Origin: Chloroflexi bacterium UBA4733 | GTDB lineage: Bacteria; Chloroflexota; UBA4733 | Reading direction: 5' to 3' | Length of the DNA stretch: 21,740 nucleotides | Assembly (NCBI GenBank): GCA_002404055.1 | Contig: DHIZ01000255.1 | Coordinates: 4,000-25,739 of the forward strand | Part shown: piece after piece, positions 1 to 8,014 of the stretch | Position numbering within the stretch: the first letter of the stretch is position 1 | How the letters are laid out: each line of letters opens with the position of its first letter | Notes under the pieces: model-generated | The model's input: only the letters and a program-made list of their open reading frames with translations | Told to the model about the DNA's origin: nothing | Databases searched by the model: none | Program-made: the position numbers and the translations under genes

Positions 1-176
1 GGGTCGGTCAGGCTGGGGCCGATGGCGGTGACCGTGCCGGCGCTGCTCTCGTAGTAAGCGCCGCCGGACTTGAAGTACAACTTCCAGCCGCCTGAGCTGG
101 GCGCCGCCGGGTCACCGGCCTGCTGCGTGAAGCGCACGGCGTTGATGACAGCGGAGTCAGCGTCGATAGTTGCCAT
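1..176 (-). CDS. Tail protein fragment running off the left edge
   Basis: ATG 176 with AAGGA six bases before opens a frame that continues to the window end, giving 58 residues. It reads MATIDADSAVINAVRFTQQ, then AGDPAAPSSGGWKLYFKSGGAYYES. The motif G-D-P-x-A-P-S-S-G-x-x-x-L-Y-x-K-x-G-x-Y is typical of the start of phage tail or fibre proteins. The remaining gene lies outside, so no full function is assigned. Confidence 0.7.
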   Translation of the reverse strand, partial: MATIDADSAVINAVRFTQQAGDPAAPSSGGWKLYFKSGGAYYESSAGTVTAIGPSLTD

Positions 177-194
177 AGGAATTCCTTAAGACGC

Positions 195-410
195 CTACTG
201 GATCGTGACGGTGAAGATCGAACCAACCGTCACGGCCTCCGCGCCGGCCAGAATGAGAGACACGACAGAAGCGGTCGCGGCGGTAAGGGTGCCAGTCGAA
301 GCCCCGCCAGGTACGGGCGTGAGGACTGCCGAAGTGCTTGTTATGTTGCCGCTCGTATCAACGTTCTGTTGACAGGCGGTAACTCGAAACTGTTGGACAA
401 AAAGGGCCAT
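195..410 (-). CDS. Small beta-rich tail accessory protein
   Basis: Unrecognised 71-residue protein with a strong ribosome binding site (TAGGAGGAGA) before ATG 410. It starts MALFVQQFRVTACQQNVDTSG and continues with Ser/Thr/Val/Ala strands (TASVVSLILAGAEAVTVGSIFTVTIQ), with one hydrophobic stretch too short and too broken to be a clear membrane helix. The location among fibre genes suggests a tail tip or adhesin cofactor. No known domain seen. Confidence 0.6.
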   Translation of the reverse strand: MALFVQQFRVTACQQNVDTSGNITSTSAVLTPVPGGASTGTLTAATASVVSLILAGAEAVTVGSIFTVTIQ

Positions 411-434
411 TGTCGTCTCCTCCTACGTATCGGT

Positions 435-1823
435 CTAACTGAACTCCCAGATGAGCATGAGGCCGTTGCCGCCACTGCCGCCAGCGGCAGCAGCAGATCC
501 ATTTTGTGATGTGCCGCCACTAGCACCGCCGCCATAATTAGCAGCATTGTTCCCTGCAGCGGGGCTACCTTGGGCAACGCCCGCTGCTCCGCCATAGGGA
601 CCGCAACCGGCTCCACCTGCACCGCCAATCGCTCCGCCGCTTCCTGCCGAGCCGCTGAAAACTACGCCATCATCACCAGCGTTACCGTGCACTGCAACAT
701 CACCAGTGCCTACAGCACCACCTGAGCCGCCAGCAGACACGACAAGGGGTCCTGCAGTGGTGCCAGCGTAAGCTCCACCACTACCGCCGTTAGCAACTAC
801 TGTCGTGGTGTTAAAGGTTGTGTTTCCTCCGGCGGTTCCATTATTAGCCCCGGCAGCGCCGCCTGCTCCTCCACCTCCAACAGCGACCGTTACTGGAGAT
901 GCAGGCAGGCTAGTGATGAAGGATTCGCTGTAGGCACCTCCGCCTCCGCCACCGCCAGCACATGCGGTTCCGGATGCGCCAGCAGTCCCAGAGGCACCAC
1001 CTCCTCCACCACCTCCTAAGCATTGGACGAGGAGTGCCGTTACGCCACTTGGGATTGTGTAGCTTGTGGTACCTGATGTAATGATCGTCCGCGACTTCAG
1101 GCTGTGTCCCGGAAGGTCGGTGCCGACCAGCGCGCGGTAGCCGGGCATGGCTGCGGCCCCCGAGGCTGGCCCGGCCAGCACGAGGTTGGGGCTCTGCGTC
1201 GCGCGCGTAGCCGTGAGCGTCCCGCTGCCGGTTACCGGCGAGCCCGTCACGGCGAAGTCGGCCGGCAGGCTCAGCCCGACCGAAGTCACCGTACCACTGC
1301 CACCACCACCGCCAGGGCTGGAGTCATCGAACAGGCTGGCACCGCCGTCGTCCGTCAGCCCGATCGCCGCGTCGTCAGAGAGCGGCCCGCTGGCCACGGC
1401 GGCCGGCGATATCCACTTGAGCCCGCTCGCCTGGCTCGAGTCCGCAGCCAGCAACGTCCCGTCTGTCCCGACCGGCAGTCTGCTGGGCGCTGTCGCGACG
1501 GTTAGCAGGTCGCCTTTGCTCGTCAGGACGCCAGCCAGGTCTGCCCCGGCCAGGGCGCGGAAGGTCGGGTCCGCGGCGGCGCCACTGATTGGGCCAGCCA
1601 ATACCGTATTGGCCGGCTCAGGCGACGTGCCGGGGACACCTCCGCTGACCTGGCTGGCGTTCACGGCAAAGCCGGGACCGGCTGAGCCCGACAGGCTGCC
1701 GGCATTGATTTGTGTATCGGCGATGCCGGCGCGGTTCAGGCGTTGCGTGATGGCCAGGTTGACGGCATCCAGGATGGACTGCGCGAACTGCGCAATCTGT
1801 GGCTGGACCTTGCCTCGCGGCAT
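435..1823 (-). CDS. Tail fibre with glycine-rich receptor-binding tip
   Basis: ATG 1823 overlaps the previous TAA (TAATG), giving 462 residues; an upstream start at 1862 is rejected. Residues 1-30 are a helical base (QPQIAQFAQSILDAVNLAI). The shaft has two copies of NTVLAGPxSGxAAxPxFRAL (about 71-96 and 212-237), a KGDLLTVATAPSRLPVGTDG motif with GLKW, and SGTVTSVGLSLPADFAVTGS, all widespread in tail fibres. Residues 265-455 are a Gly-rich domain with poly-Gly runs (GGGGGGGASG), as in adhesins that fold into polyglycine helix bundles. The Gly-rich part uses more A/T third bases than the shaft, suggesting exchange of the tip. Confidence 0.8.
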   Translation of the reverse strand: MPRGKVQPQIAQFAQSILDAVNLAITQRLNRAGIADTQINAGSLSGSAGPGFAVNASQVSGGVPGTSPEPANTVLAGPISGAAADPTFRALAGADLAGVLTSKGDLLTVATAPSRLPVGTDGTLLAADSSQASGLKWISPAAVASGPLSDDAAIGLTDDGGASLFDDSSPGGGGGSGTVTSVGLSLPADFAVTGSPVTGSGTLTATRATQSPNLVLAGPASGAAAMPGYRALVGTDLPGHSLKSRTIITSGTTSYTIPSGVTALLVQCLGGGGGGGASGTAGASGTACAGGGGGGGAYSESFITSLPASPVTVAVGGGGAGGAAGANNGTAGGNTTFNTTTVVANGGSGGAYAGTTAGPLVVSAGGSGGAVGTGDVAVHGNAGDDGVVFSGSAGSGGAIGGAGGAGCGPYGGAAGVAQGSPAAGNNAANYGGGASGGTSQNGSAAAAGGSGGNGLMLIWEFS

Positions 1824-4798
1824 TAGCCGAACACCGCCCACTGGGCCGAGATGCCCGCCCAAAAGGACCCTTGCCAGATCTTCATCTTAAAGGCGATGAT
1901 GTTGTTGCCAGTCACCAGGAAGGACGGGTCAATCTGCCACACCGGCAGGCTGCCAGGCTGAAAGAGAGGCTGAGGATTGAAGACCCCGTTGTTGCCAACC
2001 GAGGTAGCCGGCGTCATGGGCTGGTCGAGCTTATTCCCGTTCACCCAGCATTCCGCCACAGACTCAATGGTGATCAGGTTCCAGGTCACGCTGGCGTTGG
2101 AGATGGCACCAGCCGGCAGGCTGAACTTGTGGCGGATGTACCAGTTTTCTCCCAGTGGTCCCGGATTATAGAACGCACCGCTCTCCCCCAGGAAATAGGC
2201 GCTGGGGCCGGCCTGGTAGGGCGTATACACCTCGCCGAAATCACCCGTCTCCACACCCGAGCCATTGATGGACATGTGGCCCGGCGTGTTGGCCAGGAAC
2301 CAGCCTGAGTCGTCATAGGTGTAGGCGTACCAGTTCGCAGCGGGCACACCGTGGTTATCGTCCCAGACCTTGTCATTGATTGCCAGCCACATGACCGTCG
2401 GTGCGATGGGCGCGGCGGCCACCGGCGTCGAGAAGGCGTAGCCGGCCATCTGGCCCGTGCCAGGCGTGCTGCCACCCACGGCAAAGTTCAGCATCTGCTG
2501 CCACGACAGCCCATCGTCGGCCGTCTTGTAGAAACCAGCGGCCGCTGTGGCGTACAGGATGGTCAACAGGTTGCCGTCACGCACCAGGTGCTGCGCCGCG
2601 CCCGAGCCGGCCGGTAGACTGGCTGTCTCGCTGAACGTCAGCGCTGATGAAGCCGCCGCGAAGCCGCGCGCCTGGTCATCCAACGCATAGAGTGTGTCGA
2701 CCCGCGGGTTGTGGGTCAGGCCACGGACGTTCGCCGGCGCCGGCGTCAGCGTCGGGAACGCGATCACGACGCCATCCTGCCGTTTGACCAGATTGCCGCC
2801 ATCACCTGACACAAAGTTGCCGAAGCCCGAAAGCGAGATGCGCATGGCCGTCCCGCCCGTGCCCAGGTTGGTCAGCTCGGTCCAGGTGCCAGGGACGTTG
2901 GTGTAGCCGTACAGCAGTTGGTTACTCATGGCCACCAGCAGCAGGCCCCAGGTGCCGCCTGGCTGGCTGCCGTCTGAGGCCACCACCCAGTTGACAGCGG
3001 CGCCAAACGTGAACAGCGGGCCAGCGGTCGCGCCGCCCGGCACGCTCGGCCAGGTCGTGCCGCCGTCCTGGCTCTGCCACAGCTGGCCGTTAGCCAGCCC
3101 AACCGTGATCTCCTCGGCGTTGCCCTCATTGATCCAGATGCACTTGACAGCGCTGCCAAAGCTGTGCAGCAGCGTCGGCGCGGTGGCCAGGAAGTCGGCC
3201 GCGGCGATGGCCGCGTCGGGCGAGCGATACAGGTCGCCATTGTCCAGCCCGAACAGGCTGTAACCCAGTGACGCAATCTCAGGCGTGGAGATGATGCTTG
3301 TCGTCGCTGGCGCGGCCCAGCTGTTCCAGTGCGCGCCACCGTCGCCGGTCGCGTACGCATGACTACCAGCGGCCACGTACAGCGCCGGCACAACGGGCAC
3401 ATTCTCGGGCAGGTTAATGCTGGCGATATGACTGGCAGACGCACCGCTGGGGTCGCTGACCGTCAGGGTAATGCTCGGGCCAGCCGCCATCTGGGCCTGC
3501 GTAAAGGCCACACCGTAGGGCGTGCCATACGGGCCCGTGAGCGTGGTGCCCGTGGTGTTATTGGACCAGTGGAAGGTCAGCGCCGTCTGGGGGGAGACGG
3601 GCGACCACGAGGCCGAGCCGTCGCACAGCACGTCGTACATGAGCGTCGGCACGCCGCCTACCAGGTCCGTCTCCTCGACGATCTGGTAGGTGAAGCTGGC
3701 GTGCGGCACTATCGGGCCGGGCGTCCCCCGGCCGCCCGTTGCAATAACGCGCGTGATGAAACTGTTGGCCGTCAGCAGGTGCGTCAGGTGCTTGATGAAC
3801 ACCGGCGTGGGCGCGTCGTAGCCGTTCAGCGAGTCCTGAATGGTGATGGTCATGCCCGGCTGCAGGTAGGGATTGCCGGGGCACTCGAAGGTCACGTCCT
3901 CGACGATGCGGTTGTACACACGCATAAGCGGCTCGACGACGTGGTTGATGGCCACATCCTCGCTCTGGATGAGTGCGGAGGAAAGCTCGAATGGCACGTA
4001 GGTCGGCGGCGTCGGAATCCAGGGGCTCGATACCTGGGAGGTCACCGGCCACCGCGGATAGCCGGTCTGCGGCGTACCATCAGTGTTGGTCTTGACGCCG
4101 TAGCCGGTGACGTTGACCTGGTTGTGAACGGTCGAGATCGACCGCGGCCGCTCCAGGTTGAACAGCAAAAAGCTGGGGTCGCCGGTGGCATAGGCAAAGG
4201 CGCCGCTGCCCGCCGGGATATCGAGGACCTGCTCGCGTGTGACCACCCCGCCGACCGTGTCATAGGTCTTGTACGAGAAGCACTGATCGATCTGGTTGAT
4301 GAGGTCCCACGGCGTCGTGCCGGCCTTCAGTGTGATACTGCCGCCGTTGTCGAAGCTCGGGTTCTGGGCGCCAATGGGCAGCGGCTGGGCCAGCACCACG
4401 CCCTCGTCGGCGATCTGCGTACGGCCGCTCACAATACCGCATTTGGTCAAGAGGTCCCGGACGATGGCGCCGTCCGTCCAGGAGTGTGTGCCGCCGATAA
4501 TGGCGTCCGACAGGTACTCGATGTCGTTCGGGTACTGGTACTGCGTCAGGCGCAGCGGCCCGGCAGCGTGGATCTCGTTCTCGAACGGGAACCAGCGGCG
4601 ATAGTCGTCCTCGCCGAAGCCCTTGAAGATTGTGGCGCTGAAGCCGTCAAAGCCGGCCAGCACTTCCACGTCCTGCCGGAAGCTCAGCCACGACGGCACC
4701 TTCGCCAGCTTGATTACCGCGCGCGACGACACGATGTCGATGCCCAGGTCGACCTGGGCTTCCACGATATTGCCGGCGTCCGCTCCGGCAATGCGCAC
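1823..4798 (-). CDS. Tail-tip hub/adhesin: hub, PKD, Asp-box propeller and lectin-like domains
   Basis: Multi-domain tail tip protein of 991 residues from GTG 4798. The frame is open for 24 more codons upstream without a usual start, so the N-terminus may be longer. Residues 1-360 look like a tail hub domain (AIVRDLLTKCGI, TTPWDLINQIDQCF, PGMTITIQDS). 366-464 is a PKD-like Ig domain (LCDGSASWSP, ITLTVSDPSG). 470-790 is a beta-propeller with Asp-box-like motifs: ATGDGGAHW, SQDGGTTW (clearest, 576-583), TADDGLSW (759-766). 800-991 is a galactose-binding-like sandwich (DDSGWF, WYIRHKF, ECWVNGNKL, NNIIAFKM). It probably recognises surface sugars; sialidase activity is not shown, as catalytic residues are not clear. 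TAA overlaps the next ATG. Confidence 0.75.
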   Translation of the reverse strand: MRIAGADAGNIVEAQVDLGIDIVSSRAVIKLAKVPSWLSFRQDVEVLAGFDGFSATIFKGFGEDDYRRWFPFENEIHAAGPLRLTQYQYPNDIEYLSDAIIGGTHSWTDGAIVRDLLTKCGIVSGRTQIADEGVVLAQPLPIGAQNPSFDNGGSITLKAGTTPWDLINQIDQCFSYKTYDTVGGVVTREQVLDIPAGSGAFAYATGDPSFLLFNLERPRSISTVHNQVNVTGYGVKTNTDGTPQTGYPRWPVTSQVSSPWIPTPPTYVPFELSSALIQSEDVAINHVVEPLMRVYNRIVEDVTFECPGNPYLQPGMTITIQDSLNGYDAPTPVFIKHLTHLLTANSFITRVIATGGRGTPGPIVPHASFTYQIVEETDLVGGVPTLMYDVLCDGSASWSPVSPQTALTFHWSNNTTGTTLTGPYGTPYGVAFTQAQMAAGPSITLTVSDPSGASASHIASINLPENVPVVPALYVAAGSHAYATGDGGAHWNSWAAPATTSIISTPEIASLGYSLFGLDNGDLYRSPDAAIAAADFLATAPTLLHSFGSAVKCIWINEGNAEEITVGLANGQLWQSQDGGTTWPSVPGGATAGPLFTFGAAVNWVVASDGSQPGGTWGLLLVAMSNQLLYGYTNVPGTWTELTNLGTGGTAMRISLSGFGNFVSGDGGNLVKRQDGVVIAFPTLTPAPANVRGLTHNPRVDTLYALDDQARGFAAASSALTFSETASLPAGSGAAQHLVRDGNLLTILYATAAAGFYKTADDGLSWQQMLNFAVGGSTPGTGQMAGYAFSTPVAAAPIAPTVMWLAINDKVWDDNHGVPAANWYAYTYDDSGWFLANTPGHMSINGSGVETGDFGEVYTPYQAGPSAYFLGESGAFYNPGPLGENWYIRHKFSLPAGAISNASVTWNLITIESVAECWVNGNKLDQPMTPATSVGNNGVFNPQPLFQPGSLPVWQIDPSFLVTGNNIIAFKMKIWQGSFWAGISAQWAVFG

Positions 4799-4859
4799 GC
4801 TGGCGGTGACCCGATGGGAATGGGCGGTGATCCGGTCTATGAGCGCGATGGGACGAGCC

Positions 4860-5240
4860 TCACAACAGATTCATGAAGCTGACCGGCGCTTCCCACAGGC
4901 TGCCGGCGGTCGAGGTGTAGCGCAGCGGCTGGCCAACCTCCGTCAACACGGCCGAGGCAATGGTGCCCGGTGGAATGGTCAAGGGCAGCACCAACGTGCC
5001 AGGTACGCCAATAGCCGCCCTCAGCGTGAAGATGGCGGTGTCGTTAGTCAGCCAGATTTTCAGGCCGGTGAGCGTCGGGTTGGCCTGGCCGCCGAACTGG
5101 ATGTCGTCGCGGTTGGCACCCACGACGTGGCGCACGCTCACATTGGATTTGACCTCCCACTGCGGGACCAGGCTGTCGGCATTGTCCACGATGACGTCGA
5201 ACGTGACGGTGGCGAAGCTGCACAGCCCAGGCGCGGGCAT
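4860..5240 (-). CDS. Distal-tail-like tail tip protein
   Basis: Predicted 126-residue beta-strand protein, ATG 5240 overlapping the tape measure TAA. It alternates short strands: CSFATVTFDVIVDNADSLVP, WEVKSNVSVRHVVGANRDDIQFGGQANPTLTGLKIWL, then a Pro/Thr/Val rich sandwich. This type, with Arg-His-Val-x-G-x-N-x-D-x-x-Q-x-G-G, occurs just after the tape measure in some siphoviruses and likely forms the ring where the tube meets the tip (distal tail or hub spacer). No family could be named firmly. No enzyme motif. Next gene begins after about 60 bases. Confidence 0.6.
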   Translation of the reverse strand: MPAPGLCSFATVTFDVIVDNADSLVPQWEVKSNVSVRHVVGANRDDIQFGGQANPTLTGLKIWLTNDTAIFTLRAAIGVPGTLVLPLTIPPGTIASAVLTEVGQPLRYTSTAGSLWEAPVSFMNLL

Positions 5241-8014
5241 TAGGCTGCTGCCTTGTGGCCGACAGGCACGCGCTGTCCGGTCGCCAGCGCATCGGCGATG
5301 GCGCCCACGCCCTGAATGCCGACCTCATTCAGGAACTTCTCGATATCGGCCTGGCTGGCGGCGCTGGTGACCAGGTTCTCGATGCGTATCATGCCAGGAC
5401 TCATGGTGATGCTAACCGGCGCTTTTGTGCCACCGGCCCGCGCAGCGTCGACGGCCGATTGGGCCGCTTTGGTGGCGTCGGCGAGCAGTTGCTTGCCGTA
5501 CTGCAGCAGGCCGTCGGCGATACTCTCGGTCAGCTTCGCCTGCTGCTCCTTGGGAAAGTTCAGCGTGATCACCGCATGCTGCTTAGCAATGCCGGCCAGG
5601 ATGCTCGGCCCGGTCATCTCGGCCGGCTGCGTGGCGACCTGCGCCGCGCGCTGGATACGGTACTGCTCCGGGCCCAACTGCACGGCCTGGGTGTCCTCGA
5701 TGATCTTCTTGCGATCCTGCAGCTGCTTGAGTTGGCGGCCCAGCCCAGCCGGCGCGGCGCCGCCGGACAGGGTCGAGCGATCCGTCTGCAGCTGCACGCG
5801 GTTGATCTGTTCCTGTACGGCCTCGGCCTGGTCGCTGAATGACTGCGTACCCTTCAGGTTGGTCTGAGCCAACTGCTCGATGGCTGTCTTTGCGGCATCC
5901 ACGGTGGTCTTGTAGGCGCTAAGGGCATCCTTGGCGGTGTTGACGGCGTCCTGCTGCTGCTGCAGCACCTCCTTGTAGATGTCGCTGGCGCTCTTGGCCG
6001 CGGCCGCGGCCTGGCCGTAGGCACTGACGGCGCCAGTGGTGTCCACGGTGGTCGAGCGGACCTGGGCCATGGCGCTGTTGACGGCCTCCAGCTTCGACTG
6101 CTCATCCTCCATATGGCCGTTCAGGCCGACGATCTGGTCGCTGAGCGCCTTAGCGTTGACATCGTCCCCAGCCGTCTTGGCGGCGTCCATCTGACTGCGC
6201 AATGCCGCCATGGCCGAGCGCTGCTGGTCGAGGTTGGCGGTAATCGCTTGCTGCTGCGACTGGAGGTGTTTCAGGCTCTGGCCAGCGTAGGAGTCGGTAA
6301 GTGCCTTGGTGTCAGCCAGCGCCTTGTTATACGCATTCTGGGCGTCCACCTTGGCCTGAGCGGCAATCTGGTCTGCTGTGGGCATTGGGGGACCAAACCG
6401 TACGTCTGTGGGCATTGGGGGACCAAACTGTACGCCAGAAGCCGCCGGCGCCGGCGGCGGACCCGAGATGTCGATCCCGGTCGTGAACTTAGCAAGCCAT
6501 ATAAAGGCGTCGCCGAGGGCATGCACCTGCTTGATGTCGGCGGCGATGCCGTTGGCGATGACTTCCGTCGCGAAGCTCACCGCGGGCAGTAGGACGCCTC
6601 CAGCCTCCGTGGCTACCTGGCCAAGCTCGGCCTTTAGTCGACCGGCTTGCGTGGTGGTTTCCTTCAGCGTGCTCTGCCAGTGGACTGTAAACTCGTCAGT
6701 TGCCTGGGTCGTATTGCCGATGGTCTTGATCATCTCGTTGGCTTCGGGCAGGTTGTTTATGACCGCCAGCAGGCCTTGCCAGCCACGAGTGCCGCCGAAA
6801 ATGGCCTTCTCAATCCGAATCTGCTCGGCTTCGGAAACGCCCAGTTCGTCCATGCGCTGCTTGATTAGTTCCAGTACGGGCACTGGTCCCTGGGTCAACA
6901 TCTGCTGGGCTACCTGGTTGCTCGTGAGCCCCAATTCGGCCAGCGCCTTGGTGCCTTTCGGCGTTTCGGAAGCGAGTGCCGCGAGTCCAAAGCGCAAGCC
7001 GGTCGTCGCCATCGCCGCATCAAGCGAGTATTTGGTGTCGATGTCGATCATCGCGCCCAGTTGCTCAAAGGGCACGTGCAACGTTGCCGCCGTGACGCCG
7101 ATGTTGCCGAAGGCAGCGGAGAACGTTTCCAGGGTAGTTTTCCCGAGCCCAACAATCTGAATGAGCTGTCCTGCACGAGCCGCGGCCAGCTCATTGCTGT
7201 CGCCATAGATGTGCATCACGGTGGTAAGCGCCTGGGCGACGGTAGACACGTCGGCCATGTCGATCCGCGCGGCCTTGGCGGAAACGGACAGCACCTTCAG
7301 CGCATCTGCTCCGTGAAGGCCCGCACTTTCGATGAAGTACGTCGCGTCGCTCAGCTTGCCGATGCTGATGCCCACATCGGTGGACACTTGCAGGACGCCC
7401 TGGCGGATCATTTCCAGATTCGCTGAAGACTCCTGAGCTCCGTTAACGAGACGCTGCGTCCATTGCTCAAAGCTCGCCGCCGCCGATACCGATGCTGCTC
7501 CGAATGCCCCAAGTACGGCTACGCCGGCGCCAATACCCAGCAGTGCTGGCCCGACCGCCGCGGCCACGGACGTGATGCCGCCCAGGCCCATGCTGGCCTG
7601 CCCAAGGCCGCCGGTCATGCCGGGCAACGCTTGCGAGAGCCCTTGCATGGCCGTGGTCAGCTTGCCGAAGCTGCTCGTGGTCCCATCGACAGCCGCGGCC
7701 GTCGCCGACCATGCGATGGTGCCATCTTTCACGACGCGCTGACTGGCCGTGACCTTCGTGGCCCAGTTCTGGGTGGCCGAACCGTTGGCAGCGATGGCCG
7801 CATCCATCTTCTGCGTGGCCGCGGTCACCGCTTCCTGCATGGTGGTGAAGTTGCGGCCGGCGTTCACGGTGAAGCGCGTCAGGCCGCCATTGGCCGCCCC
7901 CGCGGCCGCTGCATCGAGCGAGCCCAGCGCACCGCTGACACCTTGCAGGCTGGTGACGGCGCCACTGGAATCGAGGCTGATGCGGATCTGAAGGTCGCTA
8001 GCGCTCAGTGACAT
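5240..8014 (-). CDS. Tail tape measure protein
   Basis: Tape measure that sets tail length and passes into the host at DNA delivery; 924 residues. By the rule of about 0.15 nm per residue, the tail would be near 140 nm. Residues 190-430 match the TP901-type core domain: EMIRQGVLQVSTDVGISIGKLSDATYFIESAG, MADVSTVAQALTTVMHIYG, TTLETFSAAFGNIGVTAATLHVPFEQLGAMIDI. Residues 144-182 are hydrophobic (AAAVGPALLGIGAGVAVLGAF), probably the segment that enters the membrane. The middle has a repeat GPPMPT twice (526-546), and 560-760 is a Gln/Ala coiled coil. Start ATG 8014; the TAA overlaps the next ATG (TAATG). Confidence 0.88.
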   Translation of the reverse strand: MSLSASDLQIRISLDSSGAVTSLQGVSGALGSLDAAAAGAANGGLTRFTVNAGRNFTTMQEAVTAATQKMDAAIAANGSATQNWATKVTASQRVVKDGTIAWSATAAAVDGTTSSFGKLTTAMQGLSQALPGMTGGLGQASMGLGGITSVAAAVGPALLGIGAGVAVLGAFGAASVSAAASFEQWTQRLVNGAQESSANLEMIRQGVLQVSTDVGISIGKLSDATYFIESAGLHGADALKVLSVSAKAARIDMADVSTVAQALTTVMHIYGDSNELAAARAGQLIQIVGLGKTTLETFSAAFGNIGVTAATLHVPFEQLGAMIDIDTKYSLDAAMATTGLRFGLAALASETPKGTKALAELGLTSNQVAQQMLTQGPVPVLELIKQRMDELGVSEAEQIRIEKAIFGGTRGWQGLLAVINNLPEANEMIKTIGNTTQATDEFTVHWQSTLKETTTQAGRLKAELGQVATEAGGVLLPAVSFATEVIANGIAADIKQVHALGDAFIWLAKFTTGIDISGPPPAPAASGVQFGPPMPTDVRFGPPMPTADQIAAQAKVDAQNAYNKALADTKALTDSYAGQSLKHLQSQQQAITANLDQQRSAMAALRSQMDAAKTAGDDVNAKALSDQIVGLNGHMEDEQSKLEAVNSAMAQVRSTTVDTTGAVSAYGQAAAAAKSASDIYKEVLQQQQDAVNTAKDALSAYKTTVDAAKTAIEQLAQTNLKGTQSFSDQAEAVQEQINRVQLQTDRSTLSGGAAPAGLGRQLKQLQDRKKIIEDTQAVQLGPEQYRIQRAAQVATQPAEMTGPSILAGIAKQHAVITLNFPKEQQAKLTESIADGLLQYGKQLLADATKAAQSAVDAARAGGTKAPVSITMSPGMIRIENLVTSAASQADIEKFLNEVGIQGVGAIADALATGQRVPVGHKAAA
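6376..6435. repeat. 30-bp tandem repeat in the tape measure gene
   Basis: Two adjacent copies at 6376-6405 and 6406-6435 differ at two positions only (C/T at base 24 and T/C at base 30). They encode a tandem VxFGPPMPT peptide in the tape measure. The sequence between the core domain and the coiled coil is otherwise Pro/Ala rich, so this is probably a flexible hinge. Confidence 0.9.

Noticed and set aside
1824..1862. Fibre start at 1862
   Set aside because: It would overlap the hub gene by 40 bases, while ATG 1823 gives a TAATG junction like others in the operon.
1147..1890. 247-residue open frame on the plus strand
   Set aside because: Antisense to the fibre gene; Pro/Ala/Ser-rich with no known domain.
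3329..4876. 515-residue open frame on the plus strand
   Set aside because: Antisense to the hub gene; Arg/Gly/His-rich composition is that of a shadow frame in GC-rich coding DNA, and no ribosome binding site or domain is visible.
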